A stretch of 64,000 nucleotides of DNA, taken from Sporobacter sp963675425. GTDB lineage: Bacteria > Bacillota > Clostridia > Oscillospirales > Oscillospiraceae. The translations under genes were made by a program, and so were the position numbers. Under the pieces are notes generated by a model. It was given only the letters and a program-made list of their open reading frames with translations, searched no databases and was not told where the DNA came from. The DNA lies in NCBI GenBank assembly GCA_963675425.1, contig OY776214.1, positions 1,984,001 to 2,048,000 on the forward strand. Reading direction: 5' to 3'. Shown here one piece after another: positions 16,328 through 24,364 of this stretch. Every line of letters begins with the position of its first letter. Position 1 is the first letter of the stretch.

Positions 16328-17569
16328 TTAGTCCGGCATGACGCCGTTTTGGTGAAAGGCTTCTAAAAGCGCGTCCATATCGGGCGTAACGGACATGGGC
16401 GCGCCGGCGGCCTTGATAGCGCTGTCCACATCCTTGAGCCCGTTGCCGGTGACAATGGAGACGACAGTGGCATCCGGCGGGATGAGGCTCTCCTCGCAGG
16501 CTTTTTTAATCCCGGCCGTGCCGGCAACGCCGGCCGGCTCACCGAAGACGCCGCTCATGCGGCCCAGCAGCCGTTGAGCCTCCATAATTTCCTCGTCCGT
16601 GACGCTCACGGCGATGCCGCCCGATTCGCGTATGGCGTCTAGCGCCTTGTCGGGGTTTCGCGGCACACCGACGGCAATAGAATCGGCATACGTGTTTTCG
16701 GCCATGGGCTCCCAAGTTGTATTTGTCTGTATGGCCCGGTTGATAGGGCAGCAGCCCTCCGCCTGAACAGCGATGAGCTTTGGCAGCCGATCGATCAGAT
16801 TCAGGGCGTAAAGATCCTTAAAGCCCTTCCACACGCCGCCAATCGTACACCCGTCACCGACGGAAAGGGCCACGTAATCGGGGCAGTTCCAGCCCAGCTG
16901 CTCGCCGATTTCCAGCGCAACCGTCTTTTTGCCTTCGGATAAAAATGGATTGACAGCGGCGTTCCGGTTATACCAGCCCCATTTTTTAATGGCCTCGGCC
17001 GACAGGCGGAAGGTGTCCTCGTAGCTGCCCTGTACAGACACGACATTAGCTCCAAAAATCATGAGCTGCGCCAGCTTGCCCTTCGGCGCGCGCGACGGGA
17101 CGAATATGTACGTTTTAAGGCCTGCGGCCGCGGCATTTCCGGCCAGGCTCGACGCTGCGTTGCCCGTTGATGAGCATGCGATGGTCTCGTTTCCGGCTTC
17201 CAGCGCCTTGGCAACCGCCATAGCCGATGCCCGGTCCTTGAGGGAAGCGGTGGGGTTTAAGCCGTCGTCCTTGATATACAGCTCACGAATACCCAGCATT
17301 TCGGCCAGGCGCGGCGCGTTATAAAGCGGCGTGCAGCCGACGCGCAGCGGCGTGTTCGCTGTTGTGTCCTCAATGGGGAGCACCTCGCGGTAGCGCCACA
17401 TGGTTGGTTCGCTTCTGTTTTTCAGGATGTCCTTTGTCAGCTTGGGCTTAATGGCCTCGTAGTCATAAATAATATCCAGAATGCCGCCGCACGCGCAGTC
17501 TTCAACGGTCGGCACGGCGTCATATTCTTTGCCGCATCGGACACAGCGGGCGCATTTCACATGCTTCAT
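16328..17569 (-). CDS. thrC: Threonine synthase-like PLP enzyme
   Basis: The 413-residue protein starts with a zinc-ribbon-like segment (CARCVRCGKEY...CACGG) and continues as a fold-type II PLP enzyme. The PLP lysine lies in NPTASLKDRAS, SSTGNAASSLAG is the phosphate-binding STGN-type loop, and SIVTGNGLKD is the C-terminal glycine-rich loop of threonine synthases. It converts O-phosphohomoserine to threonine; related PLP lyases cannot be fully excluded. AAGGAGG precedes the ATG. It lies 57 bases downstream of another fold-type II PLP gene on the same strand, so the two are probably co-transcribed behind the leader at 19105-19287. Confidence 0.85.
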   Translation of the reverse strand: MKHVKCARCVRCGKEYDAVPTVEDCACGGILDIIYDYEAIKPKLTKDILKNRSEPTMWRYREVLPIEDTTANTPLRVGCTPLYNAPRLAEMLGIRELYIKDDGLNPTASLKDRASAMAVAKALEAGNETIACSSTGNAASSLAGNAAAAGLKTYIFVPSRAPKGKLAQLMIFGANVVSVQGSYEDTFRLSAEAIKKWGWYNRNAAVNPFLSEGKKTVALEIGEQLGWNCPDYVALSVGDGCTIGGVWKGFKDLYALNLIDRLPKLIAVQAEGCCPINRAIQTNTTWEPMAENTYADSIAVGVPRNPDKALDAIRESGGIAVSVTDEEIMEAQRLLGRMSGVFGEPAGVAGTAGIKKACEESLIPPDATVVSIVTGNGLKDVDSAIKAAGAPMSVTPDMDALLEAFHQNGVMPD

Positions 17570-17625
17570 ATTGACCTCCTTATAACAATACGGGCGGACA
17601 AGCGCCGCCCGTAATAGGATTATGA

Positions 17626-19104
17626 TTAAGTATTAGCCAGAAGGCCGGTGGCCTCGTTAAATTCGTTGATGAGCGCGTCAAGCTGTTCGTCCTGCGTCTG
17701 GACAGCCTTCCACGTTTCGTCCTCGTCGTACCAGAGCTTGTTGATCTCCTCGTACGTCTTACCCTGCTGCTCGACCCACGTGTAATATTTCAGGTTGTGG
17801 ATACGCTTGCGGTCATTGTAGGTCAGCTCCAGCAGATTGTCCGTGCGCATGCCCAGCATATGCATCGAATGGTCAACGGCGGCCTTCTTGCTGTCATACG
17901 TGCCGTATTCCTCCTGCAGCTCCGCAACGCGGGATGCGTACATAGCGGCGGAATCCGTGAGCACGGTGGCTACGACGTCCCGCTCCGTCAGCTCGTAGTA
18001 TTTGGCCATCTTAATGCAGCACAGCACATTGGCGATGCCGGAGATGCCCAGCCAGGGAAGCTTTTTAACCAGTTCTTTTTCCAGGCCGACCTCTTCAATG
18101 AGATACTTATGACCTTCCGGTTCATTGAACAGGCTCAGAAGGCGCTGGCTGTCCTCGTCATCGATGGCAATGGCCATGTCGGTGTTTTTGACATTGTGAA
18201 TCCAGGGGATATGCTTGTCGCCAATCCCCTCAATCCGGTGACCGCCGAAGCCGTTGTTTAAGATAGTGGGGCACTGGAGTGCTTCACCCACGGCCAGCTT
18301 CAGCCTGGGGTATTGTTCCTTAAGGTAATCGCCGCAGCCGATGGTCCCCGCCGAGCCGGAGGTAAAGCACGCGCCGGCAAACCGGTCTCCGGGGCGGCGG
18401 ATGCTTTCAAAGAGATCCTGCAGCGCGCTGCCCGTCACCTGATAATGCCACAGATGATTGCCCATCTCTTCAAACTGATTAAAGATCATCACGTCATCCC
18501 GGGTGTTTCGGAGTTCCCACGTCTTGTCGAAAATCTCCTTGACGTTGGATTCACAGCCGGGGGTAGCGATAACCTCGCCGGCAATCTGAGACAGCCACTC
18601 GAAGCGCTCGCGGCTCATCTCCTCCGGCAGGATTGCGATGGAATCGCAGGCCAGCAGCTTGGAGTTAAACGCGCCGCCCCGGCAGTAGTTTCCGGTAGAC
18701 GGCCATACGGCCTTGTGGTGCTGCGCGTCAAACTGGCCGGTGACGAGCCGTGGGGCCAGACAGCCGAACGACGCGCCGACCTTATGGCAGCCGGTGGGGA
18801 ACCATTTGCCCACCATGCAGACGATACGCGCCGGCACGCCCGTCAGCTCGGGCGGCAGCTCGATGAAATTCGGAACAGACCTGAAAAGCCCGCCGGATTC
18901 CTTCGGCTCATTTTTCCAGGTGATCCGGAACAGATTCAGCGGACTTAAATCCCACAGACCAACGGTTTTTAGCTTTTCCCGGATGGCCTCGGGTATCGTC
19001 TCCGGATTCTTCATCTGTTTAAATGTCGGGATGATAATGTTGTTTTCTTTGGCCTTTTCGATATTGTGTTTCAGGCCGTCCCGATTAATTTCCAGCGAGA
19101 TCAT
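17626..19104 (-). CDS. PLP-dependent enzyme, cysteine synthase/TrpB-like fold
   Basis: The 492-residue protein belongs to a clostridial family usually labelled PLP-dependent enzyme or cysteine-synthase-like. The PLP lysine is in FPTGCHKVGASFG, which resembles the HK site of TrpB-type enzymes. The WPSTGNYCRGGAFNSKLLACDS segment is the substrate/phosphate loop, and TSGSAGTIGCGDYLKEQYP is the glycine-rich loop. The reaction is not known. The frame extends to 19134, but GGGAGG lies inside that extension, eight bases before the ATG at 19104, which fixes the start. It is transcribed from a sigma-A-like promoter through a structured leader whose terminator arm is complementary to this same ribosome site. 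Confidence 0.8.
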   Translation of the reverse strand: MISLEINRDGLKHNIEKAKENNIIIPTFKQMKNPETIPEAIREKLKTVGLWDLSPLNLFRITWKNEPKESGGLFRSVPNFIELPPELTGVPARIVCMVGKWFPTGCHKVGASFGCLAPRLVTGQFDAQHHKAVWPSTGNYCRGGAFNSKLLACDSIAILPEEMSRERFEWLSQIAGEVIATPGCESNVKEIFDKTWELRNTRDDVMIFNQFEEMGNHLWHYQVTGSALQDLFESIRRPGDRFAGACFTSGSAGTIGCGDYLKEQYPRLKLAVGEALQCPTILNNGFGGHRIEGIGDKHIPWIHNVKNTDMAIAIDDEDSQRLLSLFNEPEGHKYLIEEVGLEKELVKKLPWLGISGIANVLCCIKMAKYYELTERDVVATVLTDSAAMYASRVAELQEEYGTYDSKKAAVDHSMHMLGMRTDNLLELTYNDRKRIHNLKYYTWVEQQGKTYEEINKLWYDEDETWKAVQTQDEQLDALINEFNEATGLLANT

Positions 19105-19287
19105 ACGATAAAACCTCCCATGTGCTACGCGCACAAAAAAATAGATACCTCCGCATGAACAGCATGGGAGGTTTTGTCCGTCTATTTCGATTCCCGTCTA
19201 AAGGGGAGAGAAATTGGGACCGAACTGTCAGCGCGTATTCTTCGCGCCGACTCCCCGAGCCTCTGATCCCCATTGTTCAGAAAGATT
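19105..19287 (-). ncRNA. Structured 5' leader with terminator and anti-Shine-Dalgarno arm (candidate riboswitch)
   Basis: Read on the minus strand, the leader starts near 19287. It holds a 9-bp stem GTCGGCGCG/CGCGCTGAC closed below by GGGGAG/CTCCCC. Then comes a terminator hairpin at plus coordinates 19147-19172, followed by seven T (minus strand). The 5' terminator arm, AACCTCCCATG, is an exact complement of CATGGGAGGTT at plus 19112-19122, which contains the gene's ribosome site. The same arm can thus end transcription or hide the ribosome site. No T-box sequence (GGTGGNACCGCG) or other class I recognise is present. Confidence 0.6.
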
Positions 19288-19293
19288 GTATTA

Positions 19294-19322
19294 ATGATAA
19301 CATAGATTTGCTTTGAAAACAA
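19294..19322 (-). promoter_or_regulatory. Promoter of the PLP-enzyme leader
   Basis: On the minus strand TTGTTT (plus 19317-19322), a 17-base spacer and TATCAT (plus 19294-19299) precede the structured leader. Confidence 0.6.
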
Positions 19323-19359
19323 TAATTTTGTAACAATCTAAAAAATATTTATGGACGCA

Positions 19360-19389
19360 TTGACGCAGCTTCCGGTACGGCGATATAAT
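19360..19389 (+). promoter_or_regulatory. Promoter of the serine dehydratase genes
   Basis: TTGACG (19360-19365), an 18-base spacer and TATAAT (19384-19389) lie about 57 bases before the GTG start of the beta subunit. Confidence 0.65.
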
Positions 19390-19445
19390 ATTGGAAAGAC
19401 GAAAAAAGCGGCTGATATGCAGAAGATTTGCTGAGGGTGTAGCAG

Positions 19446-20144
19446 GTGAACATATTTGACATTATGGGGCCGGTTATGGTCGGCCCGTCGAGCTCCCACA
19501 CGGCCGGAGCTGTGAAAATTGGTTTTGTAACACGGCGTCTTCTGGGAGCGCAGCCCGTCAGTGCGGAAATCCTGCTTCACGGAAGCTTTGCGGCGACAGG
19601 CGGCGGCCACGGTACGGATAAGGCTCTTGTGGCTGGACTTCTGGGCATGAAGCCGGATGATATTGACATACCCAGGAGTTTCGCGCTGGCCAAGCAGCGG
19701 GGGATGGATTTTCAAATCGGACGGATTGAGCTGCGCGGCACGCACCCGAACTCGGTCGTCCTCCGCGTGGCCGATCAAAACGGAAGGCGGCTGGAAATCG
19801 TTGCCGCGTCGCTGGGCGGCGGACGCGTGAAGGTGATGGGCATCGATGGAATGGACGCATCCTTTACCTGTGATTACCCGACGGTCATTGTCCGCAATGA
19901 AGACCGGACGGGAATGATTTCAGAGGTGTCGACCGTTTTGTCGCAGCACAATGTCAACATCGCGGCGATGCAGCTGTATCGCCAGCGCCGGGGCGGGCTG
20001 GCCGTTATGGTGATTGAAAGCGATCAGCCTGTCGGGGCCGACATTCTCGAAAGGCTGCGCGGGTGTCCCGGTGTCGTGTATGTTACCTACCTGAATCTAG
20101 GGGATGAAGAAGAGCCGGATTCAGTGGAAGTGGGTTTGGAGTAG
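19446..20144 (+). CDS. sdaAB: L-serine dehydratase, iron-sulfur-dependent, beta subunit
   Basis: The 232-residue protein begins MNIFDIMGPVMVGPSSSHTAGAVKIG, the hallmark of the beta subunit of clostridial two-subunit L-serine dehydratase. It ends in an ACT domain (TVIVRNEDRTGMISEVSTVLSQHNVNIAAMQLYRQ, about residues 150-220). With the alpha subunit it deaminates L-serine to pyruvate and ammonia. The start is a GTG at 19446 with GAGGGTG upstream; the first following ATG would cut the conserved N-terminus. The alpha subunit starts 28 bases after its stop. Confidence 0.95.
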   Translation: MNIFDIMGPVMVGPSSSHTAGAVKIGFVTRRLLGAQPVSAEILLHGSFAATGGGHGTDKALVAGLLGMKPDDIDIPRSFALAKQRGMDFQIGRIELRGTHPNSVVLRVADQNGRRLEIVAASLGGGRVKVMGIDGMDASFTCDYPTVIVRNEDRTGMISEVSTVLSQHNVNIAAMQLYRQRRGGLAVMVIESDQPVGADILERLRGCPGVVYVTYLNLGDEEEPDSVEVGLE

Positions 20145-20172
20145 AGGACCGAGCGAAAAGAGAGGAGATGCA

Positions 20173-21024
20173 ATGGCATTTTCATCGGTTGAATCGCTGC
20201 TGCAGGCAGCTGAACAGGTACCGTTGTGGCAGGCTGTACTGGATGACGATAGTGCTGACCGGGGTGTTGGCCGGGACGAGTCTCTGGAAAAAATGGAGTC
20301 GCTGTGGGCCGCCATGCGCCGTTCGGTGCAGGACTATGATCCGGACACCCGCTCGATCAGCGGTCTTTCGGGCGGCGACGGGGGCCGATATGAGAGGGCC
20401 GCGCCGGCCTATTTTGACGCCTTTTCGCGGGAGGTGGTTGCTACCGCTTTAAAGGTGGGCGAATGCAACGCCTGTATGCGCCGTATCGTTGCCGCGCCGA
20501 CAGCCGGTTCCAGCGGCGTGCTGCCGGCGGTTTTGCTGCCGGCGCAAAAGAAGCTGAGATTAGCGGATGAAACGTTAATTCAGGCGCTTTACGTAGCGGC
20601 CGGCTTTGGACAGGTTATTGCCATGCGGGCGTCTATATCGGGCGCTGAGGGCGGATGCCAGGCTGAGATCGGCTCGGCCTCGGGTATGGCGGCGGCGGCG
20701 CTTGTTTTTCTAAAAGGCGGCACGCCCTCCATGATGGCCGATGCCTGCGCTACGGCGCTTCAAAACGTACTGGGACTTGTCTGTGACCCGGTGGGCGGCC
20801 TTGTGGAGGTCCCCTGCATTAAAAGAAACGTCATGGGCGCGCTTAACGCCGTTGCCGCGGCAGAAATGGCGCTGAGCGGCATTGGCTCCTTCGTAGCCTG
20901 CGACGAGGTCATTGATGCTATGCGTGCCGTTGGCGACGCACTGCCGGTGAGCCTGAGGGAAACGGGTCAAGGCGGCCTGGCGGCGACGCCGACGGCGCAG
21001 AGCCTTAAAATTAACGGATTATAA
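20173..21024 (+). CDS. sdaAA: L-serine dehydratase, iron-sulfur-dependent, alpha subunit
   Basis: The 283-residue protein carries the 4Fe-4S ligands of the family: the cysteines of AAPTAGSSGVLPA-adjacent CNACMRR, VCDPVGGLVEVPCIKRN and FVACDEVIDAM. It catalyses serine deamination together with SdaAB. AGAGGAG lies six bases before the ATG at 20173; the frame continues upstream into sdaAB but has no ribosome site there. A strong terminator follows the stop. Confidence 0.95.
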   Translation: MAFSSVESLLQAAEQVPLWQAVLDDDSADRGVGRDESLEKMESLWAAMRRSVQDYDPDTRSISGLSGGDGGRYERAAPAYFDAFSREVVATALKVGECNACMRRIVAAPTAGSSGVLPAVLLPAQKKLRLADETLIQALYVAAGFGQVIAMRASISGAEGGCQAEIGSASGMAAAALVFLKGGTPSMMADACATALQNVLGLVCDPVGGLVEVPCIKRNVMGALNAVAAAEMALSGIGSFVACDEVIDAMRAVGDALPVSLRETGQGGLAATPTAQSLKINGL

Positions 21025-21050
21025 AATGATGAGCTGACATAAGAAACCAA

Positions 21051-21088
21051 CAGTAAAACCCCGCTAAAATTCAGCGGGGTTTTTACTG
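21051..21088 (+). terminator. Terminator of the serine dehydratase operon
   Basis: The stem CAGTAAAACCCCGCT/AGCGGGGTTTTTACTG, with one bulged T, lies 26 bases after sdaAA. Confidence 0.9.
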
Positions 21089-21105
21089 CGTGGTTTTATT
21101 GTAAA

Positions 21106-21161
21106 TAGTTGCAAGCGAAACTAACTTGTGGTATAGTCTGATTAGTTTCAAGTGCAACTAA
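21106..21161 (+). promoter_or_regulatory. marR promoter with two palindromic operators
   Basis: TTGCAA (21109-21114), 17 bases and TATAGT (21132-21137) form the promoter. Two related palindromes overlap it: 21106-21125, covering the -35 (TAGTTGCA...AAACTA), and 21142-21161 at the transcription start (TTAGTTTCA...TGCAACTAA). The pairing suggests autorepression by the MarR protein that follows. Confidence 0.7.
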
Positions 21162-21179
21162 TTAGATGGAGTGCCTGTT

Positions 21180-21623
21180 ATGGCTGATAATATAAATAAA
21201 TTGACAGCGGCGATCCATCGCAATTTGCAGATTACACTCAATAATAAGCTAAAGGATTTTTCCATCGGAAGCGGGCAGCATGATTTTTTTTATGTAATTT
21301 CGCTTCATGAAGGAATAACCCAAAAAGAGCTGAGCGAGTGGTTATATATTGGCAAGTCCACAACGGCCAAGGCGGTTAAAAATCTTGTGGCGCATGGATA
21401 TATCCGGAAGGAAAAAGACGAGCGGGATAAGCGTTATGATCGGTTGTATTTAACGGATGAGGGCCGGCAAAATTCCGCCCGGATTCATGAAACCTTCAAG
21501 GGGATTGTAGAGATCACGACAAAACATCTTTCTCAATCGGAGATTGAACAAACGATAGATGTTTTAAGAACAATTCTCAATAATGTCCTGGCGGAAAATA
21601 AAGAAATTAACGCTGACCAATGA
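21180..21623 (+). CDS. MarR-family transcriptional regulator
   Basis: The 147-residue protein has a winged helix-turn-helix in the usual place (GITQKELSEWLYIGKSTTAKAVKNLVAHGYIRKEKDERDKR), with the beta-hairpin wing DKRYDRLYLTDEGR. MarR dimers typically repress their own gene and a neighbouring efflux pump. Here a decayed MFS transporter fragment directly follows, so the pump it once controlled may be lost. The ATG at 21180 is chosen because TGGAG lies eight bases upstream; an earlier GTG in frame has no such site. Two palindromes in the promoter fit autoregulation. Confidence 0.9.
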   Translation: MADNINKLTAAIHRNLQITLNNKLKDFSIGSGQHDFFYVISLHEGITQKELSEWLYIGKSTTAKAVKNLVAHGYIRKEKDERDKRYDRLYLTDEGRQNSARIHETFKGIVEITTKHLSQSEIEQTIDVLRTILNNVLAENKEINADQ

Positions 21624-21638
21624 ATATATGCTGATACA

Positions 21639-21800
21639 ATGGTCGTTTCCGGGCCGCTTTTTGGCTGGTTTATAGACCGCTTCGAGTTTGATGCGGTGAT
21701 TTATCCCGGTTTGGTCATTCTGGCATTCGTGCAAATCCAACCTTCGTACCGCGTTTTAGTACCCCGTACGTCAGGACATACTCAAAGGCCTGACTGTTAA
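21639..21800 (+). pseudogene. Remnant of an MFS transporter
   Basis: A 53-codon open frame reads MVVSGPLFGWFIDRFEFDAVIYPG..., which matches the GxLxDRxG-like cytoplasmic loop and following helix of major facilitator transporters. It then runs into unrelated sequence and a stop. The rest of the transporter is absent. It lies 16 bases after marR, the position expected for a MarR-regulated pump. Confidence 0.55.
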
Positions 21801-21830
21801 GCAATTAAAAATTTTTAATGAGGTGATTTT

Positions 21831-22193
21831 ATGAAATTTTCTCTGACGACGCTAAGAGTGAAGGACCTTGAAGAATCCATCAAATTTTACACGGACGTAA
21901 TCGGGCTTGAGCTTGTGAGGAAAATCGGCGGTCCCGGCGTTGATATCGCGTTTTTAAACGACAGCGATACGAAAATTGAGCTCATCTGTGACCACGACCA
22001 GCGGGATACAGTTGTCGGTAACGACATTTCCTGGGGCTTTGAAGTGGACTCTCTTGATAAAACACTGGCGCTCATTAAAGAAAAGGGCATCGAGGTTGAG
22101 GCCGGTCCCATTCAGCCGAATCCGCATGTTCGATTTTTCTTCATAAGGGATCCAAATGGCATGAGAATACAGCTGCTGGAGAATATTAGCTAA
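21831..22193 (+). CDS. VOC-family (glyoxalase/dioxygenase-like) protein
   Basis: The 120-residue protein shows the vicinal-oxygen-chelate pattern of two beta-alpha-beta-beta-beta units: TTLRVKDLEESIKFYTDVIGLELV at the start, and VRFFFIRDPNGMRIQLLENIS at the end with the conserved metal-binding Glu region. Such proteins include glyoxalase I and drug-binding proteins. The substrate is not predictable. GAGGTG precedes the ATG. Confidence 0.85.
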   Translation: MKFSLTTLRVKDLEESIKFYTDVIGLELVRKIGGPGVDIAFLNDSDTKIELICDHDQRDTVVGNDISWGFEVDSLDKTLALIKEKGIEVEAGPIQPNPHVRFFFIRDPNGMRIQLLENIS

Positions 22194-22630
22194 CAAAGTT
22201 AAACAAAACGCCCATTCAAAATAGCCGTCATTACTGAGGTGTGAGCGGCAGGTAAAGGCGAATACACGATTCAGGTTGATTCCAAGGATGTTGTTCCATT
22301 TCCTATGCCTAGAAAAAACGGAGTCAGTCATTTCTGTTTATTTTGTTTGATTTATTATCCTTTTTTGGTGGCTTGCTTTGTAAATAGACAAGCATATAGC
22401 TGCCCTGACATAGGCTGTTCCGTACAGATACGGCATAACAGATTTAAGCTGCTTGTATCTGCTGGAACAATTTTGTAAGACAATAATAAAAAACCGGTAT
22501 GTTGTTATTGTCAATAAGTGTTGAGAGTATTGGTCAGACAGGACTATACTCTCATTTTTTATTTGATGGATTGGTGAAGGCGGTGAACGCAGGCATGTTT
22601 ATAGTGGTGGCAAAAAGGGGGTGAGAAATA
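22194..22630. other. Gene-poor interval
   Basis: No convincing gene was found. A start-less open frame (about 22245-22478) reads GKGEYTIQVDSK... and could be a fragment, but I do not recognise it. A plus-strand intrinsic terminator lies at 22523-22561. Confidence 0.4.
22523..22561 (+). terminator. Intrinsic terminator
   Basis: The stem GAGAGTAT/ATACTCTC is followed by ATTTTTTATTT. Confidence 0.65.
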
Positions 22631-22771
22631 TTGTGTGAAAAAGATGAGATTATCGTACAACCTTTAGATTCAACAATTATTAAAGATGTAATTCAGTCAC
22701 TACAAGCCTGGATTAATAATCAGGCTATTTTAGCAAGTGACCTATACCTGGATTATGTTGAAGATGTGTAA
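22631..22771 (+). CDS. Small hypothetical protein (46 aa)
   Basis: A TTG start with AAAAAGGGGGTG upstream opens a 46-codon frame (MCEKDEIIVQPLDSTIIK... to VEDV). It is acidic, has no membrane segment and I recognise no family. It lies 29 bases before a lipoprotein gene. It is kept because of the good ribosome site and coding-like sequence, but it may be spurious. Confidence 0.4.
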   Translation: MCEKDEIIVQPLDSTIIKDVIQSLQAWINNQAILASDLYLDYVEDV

Positions 22772-22800
22772 TGGTATATTCACCAGAAAGGATAGTAAAC

Positions 22801-23253
22801 ATGAAAAGAAAGACATTTATACTCATTGTATTATCTATAATTATTGTACTTACATTAACGAGTTGTAATAGAAACGGAACGCAACAGATGGATTTCGAAA
22901 TAAATGCGAAAGTATCATATGAATTTGCTGTACCTGTTAACGAAAAGGTCTATTTTGAACTACCTATATATCGCGTAAGTACAACGGAGTATGATATCGC
23001 TCAATCCAATGAGTATACAGTTGGAGAAGATGTCTTTTTATATGGAGAAAATGTAGAATCATTAAACGGTGCTAAACTAACAGTAATACAAAAAGAATTT
23101 TCCGAGGCAGTTGATCAAAATCAAAATTATTACCAAGAACTAGTAAATCAGAGAAACAAAATTATGCAAGTTATGTCAGCAAATGAAGTTGAAAAAGTAA
23201 ATACATTAGAAGATGGTATTAACGAGACAAAAAGATTTTTGGAACCCTATTAA
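22801..23253 (+). CDS. Putative lipoprotein
   Basis: The 150-residue protein has a lipoprotein signal (MKRKTFILIVLSIIIVLTLTSC) with lipobox LTSC, followed by a polar domain of unknown function. AAAGGATAG precedes the ATG at 22801. It is visibly more AT-rich than the metabolic genes to the left. The next open frame (23281-23862) is in the same reading frame, beyond a TAA, so the two may once have been a single gene. Confidence 0.65.
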   Translation: MKRKTFILIVLSIIIVLTLTSCNRNGTQQMDFEINAKVSYEFAVPVNEKVYFELPIYRVSTTEYDIAQSNEYTVGEDVFLYGENVESLNGAKLTVIQKEFSEAVDQNQNYYQELVNQRNKIMQVMSANEVEKVNTLEDGINETKRFLEPY

Positions 23254-23280
23254 AAAAACTGTTTCATACTTGAGTGTTAT

Positions 23281-23862
23281 TTGAACTTTTTTGGAACCAT
23301 CAGCACGGATGTTATGGTTGAGCGCATTAGCATACAAAATACAGGAATTGAAATACCCGTCGAATCCCTAAGAATAAGTGTAGAAAATTTGCCACCAAGC
23401 AATGATGAGGCGTTTTATAATGCGATTGAAGCAACAACGTACGGGGCAGGAATTTTTGTTGACAGTTCAATATACAAAGTAGGCTTCTCTCTTCTTGAAG
23501 GATTTGCTACAAAAGATATAGAAAAAGTTTCTTTCTTCTCGTTAAATGATGATTGTGTTGTAATTTCCGAAAATAACTATAAGGATTTTGTTGATTTGGA
23601 AGCGAGTATTGGAGAACATTTATATAAGCCTCAACGAACAACCAATATTGCTGTCGGAGATCGAATAGCAGTTGAGTATTTTTATGTAATAAGTGAGCCA
23701 GGTGATGAAAACGTTTTGCTATATGATGGTGTAATAGGATCAATAGGACAAGAAATTACATGTAACGGAAATGAATATGTGCGCTATCTCTATATTCCCT
23801 CGATTCGTAGCGCAGAGTTTCTGATTGTCCATTTGCTTACAGAGGTTGCCGAAATTGAATAG
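23281..23862 (+). CDS. Hypothetical protein, possibly the C-terminal half of a disrupted lipoprotein gene
   Basis: The 193-residue frame has no signal peptide and no good ribosome site (TTG at 23281; ATG at 23311 is an alternative). It is in phase with the lipoprotein gene ending at 23253, and the sequence TTTTTGGAACC occurs both at the end of that gene and at the start of this one. Product motifs are not recognised (PSNDEAFYNAIEATTYGAG region). It could be a broken continuation or an independent cytoplasmic protein. Confidence 0.45.
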   Translation: MNFFGTISTDVMVERISIQNTGIEIPVESLRISVENLPPSNDEAFYNAIEATTYGAGIFVDSSIYKVGFSLLEGFATKDIEKVSFFSLNDDCVVISENNYKDFVDLEASIGEHLYKPQRTTNIAVGDRIAVEYFYVISEPGDENVLLYDGVIGSIGQEITCNGNEYVRYLYIPSIRSAEFLIVHLLTEVAEIE

Positions 23863-23875
23863 AGGTGAATCAGGC

Positions 23876-23980
23876 GTGAAAAAATTCATTATATATCTCT
23901 TGCTTTCGGTTATTCTATTATTGCCAATTACATCAATCATTGTTATCTCGTTCATAGATAAGCCAATTAACAACTTTTAG
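23876..23980 (+). CDS. Small membrane peptide (34 aa)
   Basis: A GTG start with AGAGGTG eight bases upstream encodes a 34-residue peptide with one hydrophobic segment (FIIYLLLSVILLLPITSIIV) and a short polar tail. It follows 23281-23862 by 13 bases. The function is unknown. Confidence 0.5.
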   Translation: MKKFIIYLLLSVILLLPITSIIVISFIDKPINNF

Positions 23981-24122
23981 TCTTTTACCGCCGAATATGA
24001 TTTCTCGACTGCACTTTTATCGTAGCACTCCAATTTCTGCTGCTCCTGAACAAAATTCAATTTTGGGTGTTTTCAAACTTTTCTTGACATGTCCATAAAG
24101 TCTGATCAGGAGGGCCTAGCCA

Positions 24123-24220
24123 ATGAAATTGTACATAAAACAAAAAGTGTTTCATGGATGGACAATTTCACGATGAAGGATGAGCCATCGGCAACGGTGG
24201 AACAAATAGGAATTTATTAA
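24123..24220 (+). pseudogene. Remnant of a LURP-one/YxjI-like gene
   Basis: MKLYIKQKVF at 24123 is the conserved N-terminus of the YxjI/LURP-one-related family. One frame away the sequence continues SWMDNFTMKDE, as expected for the family, so a single-base deletion is inferred. A stop follows within 30 codons, so only the N-terminus remains. Confidence 0.45.
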
Positions 24221-24364
24221 GTCATACTAATTAACTATCTTGTGTGGATTATGGATTGAGCGATAATGTTTTGGTGAGATTCTCGTCTTGATTCATGTTA
24301 CATTGAAGAAATTTTGCTATGTATATTTAGATAAACCTCATGCGTGATAAGGAGAACCCGTTAA

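Noticed and set aside
18313..18948. Long plus-strand frames opposite the PLP enzyme gene
   Set aside because: They mirror a well-conserved minus-strand enzyme and lack ribosome sites.
19216..19229. 23S rRNA fragment
   Set aside because: Only about 12 bases (GACAGTTCGGTC) resemble 23S rRNA; the flanks do not.
19105..19287. T-box leader
   Set aside because: The GGTGGNACCGCG T-box and specifier architecture are absent.
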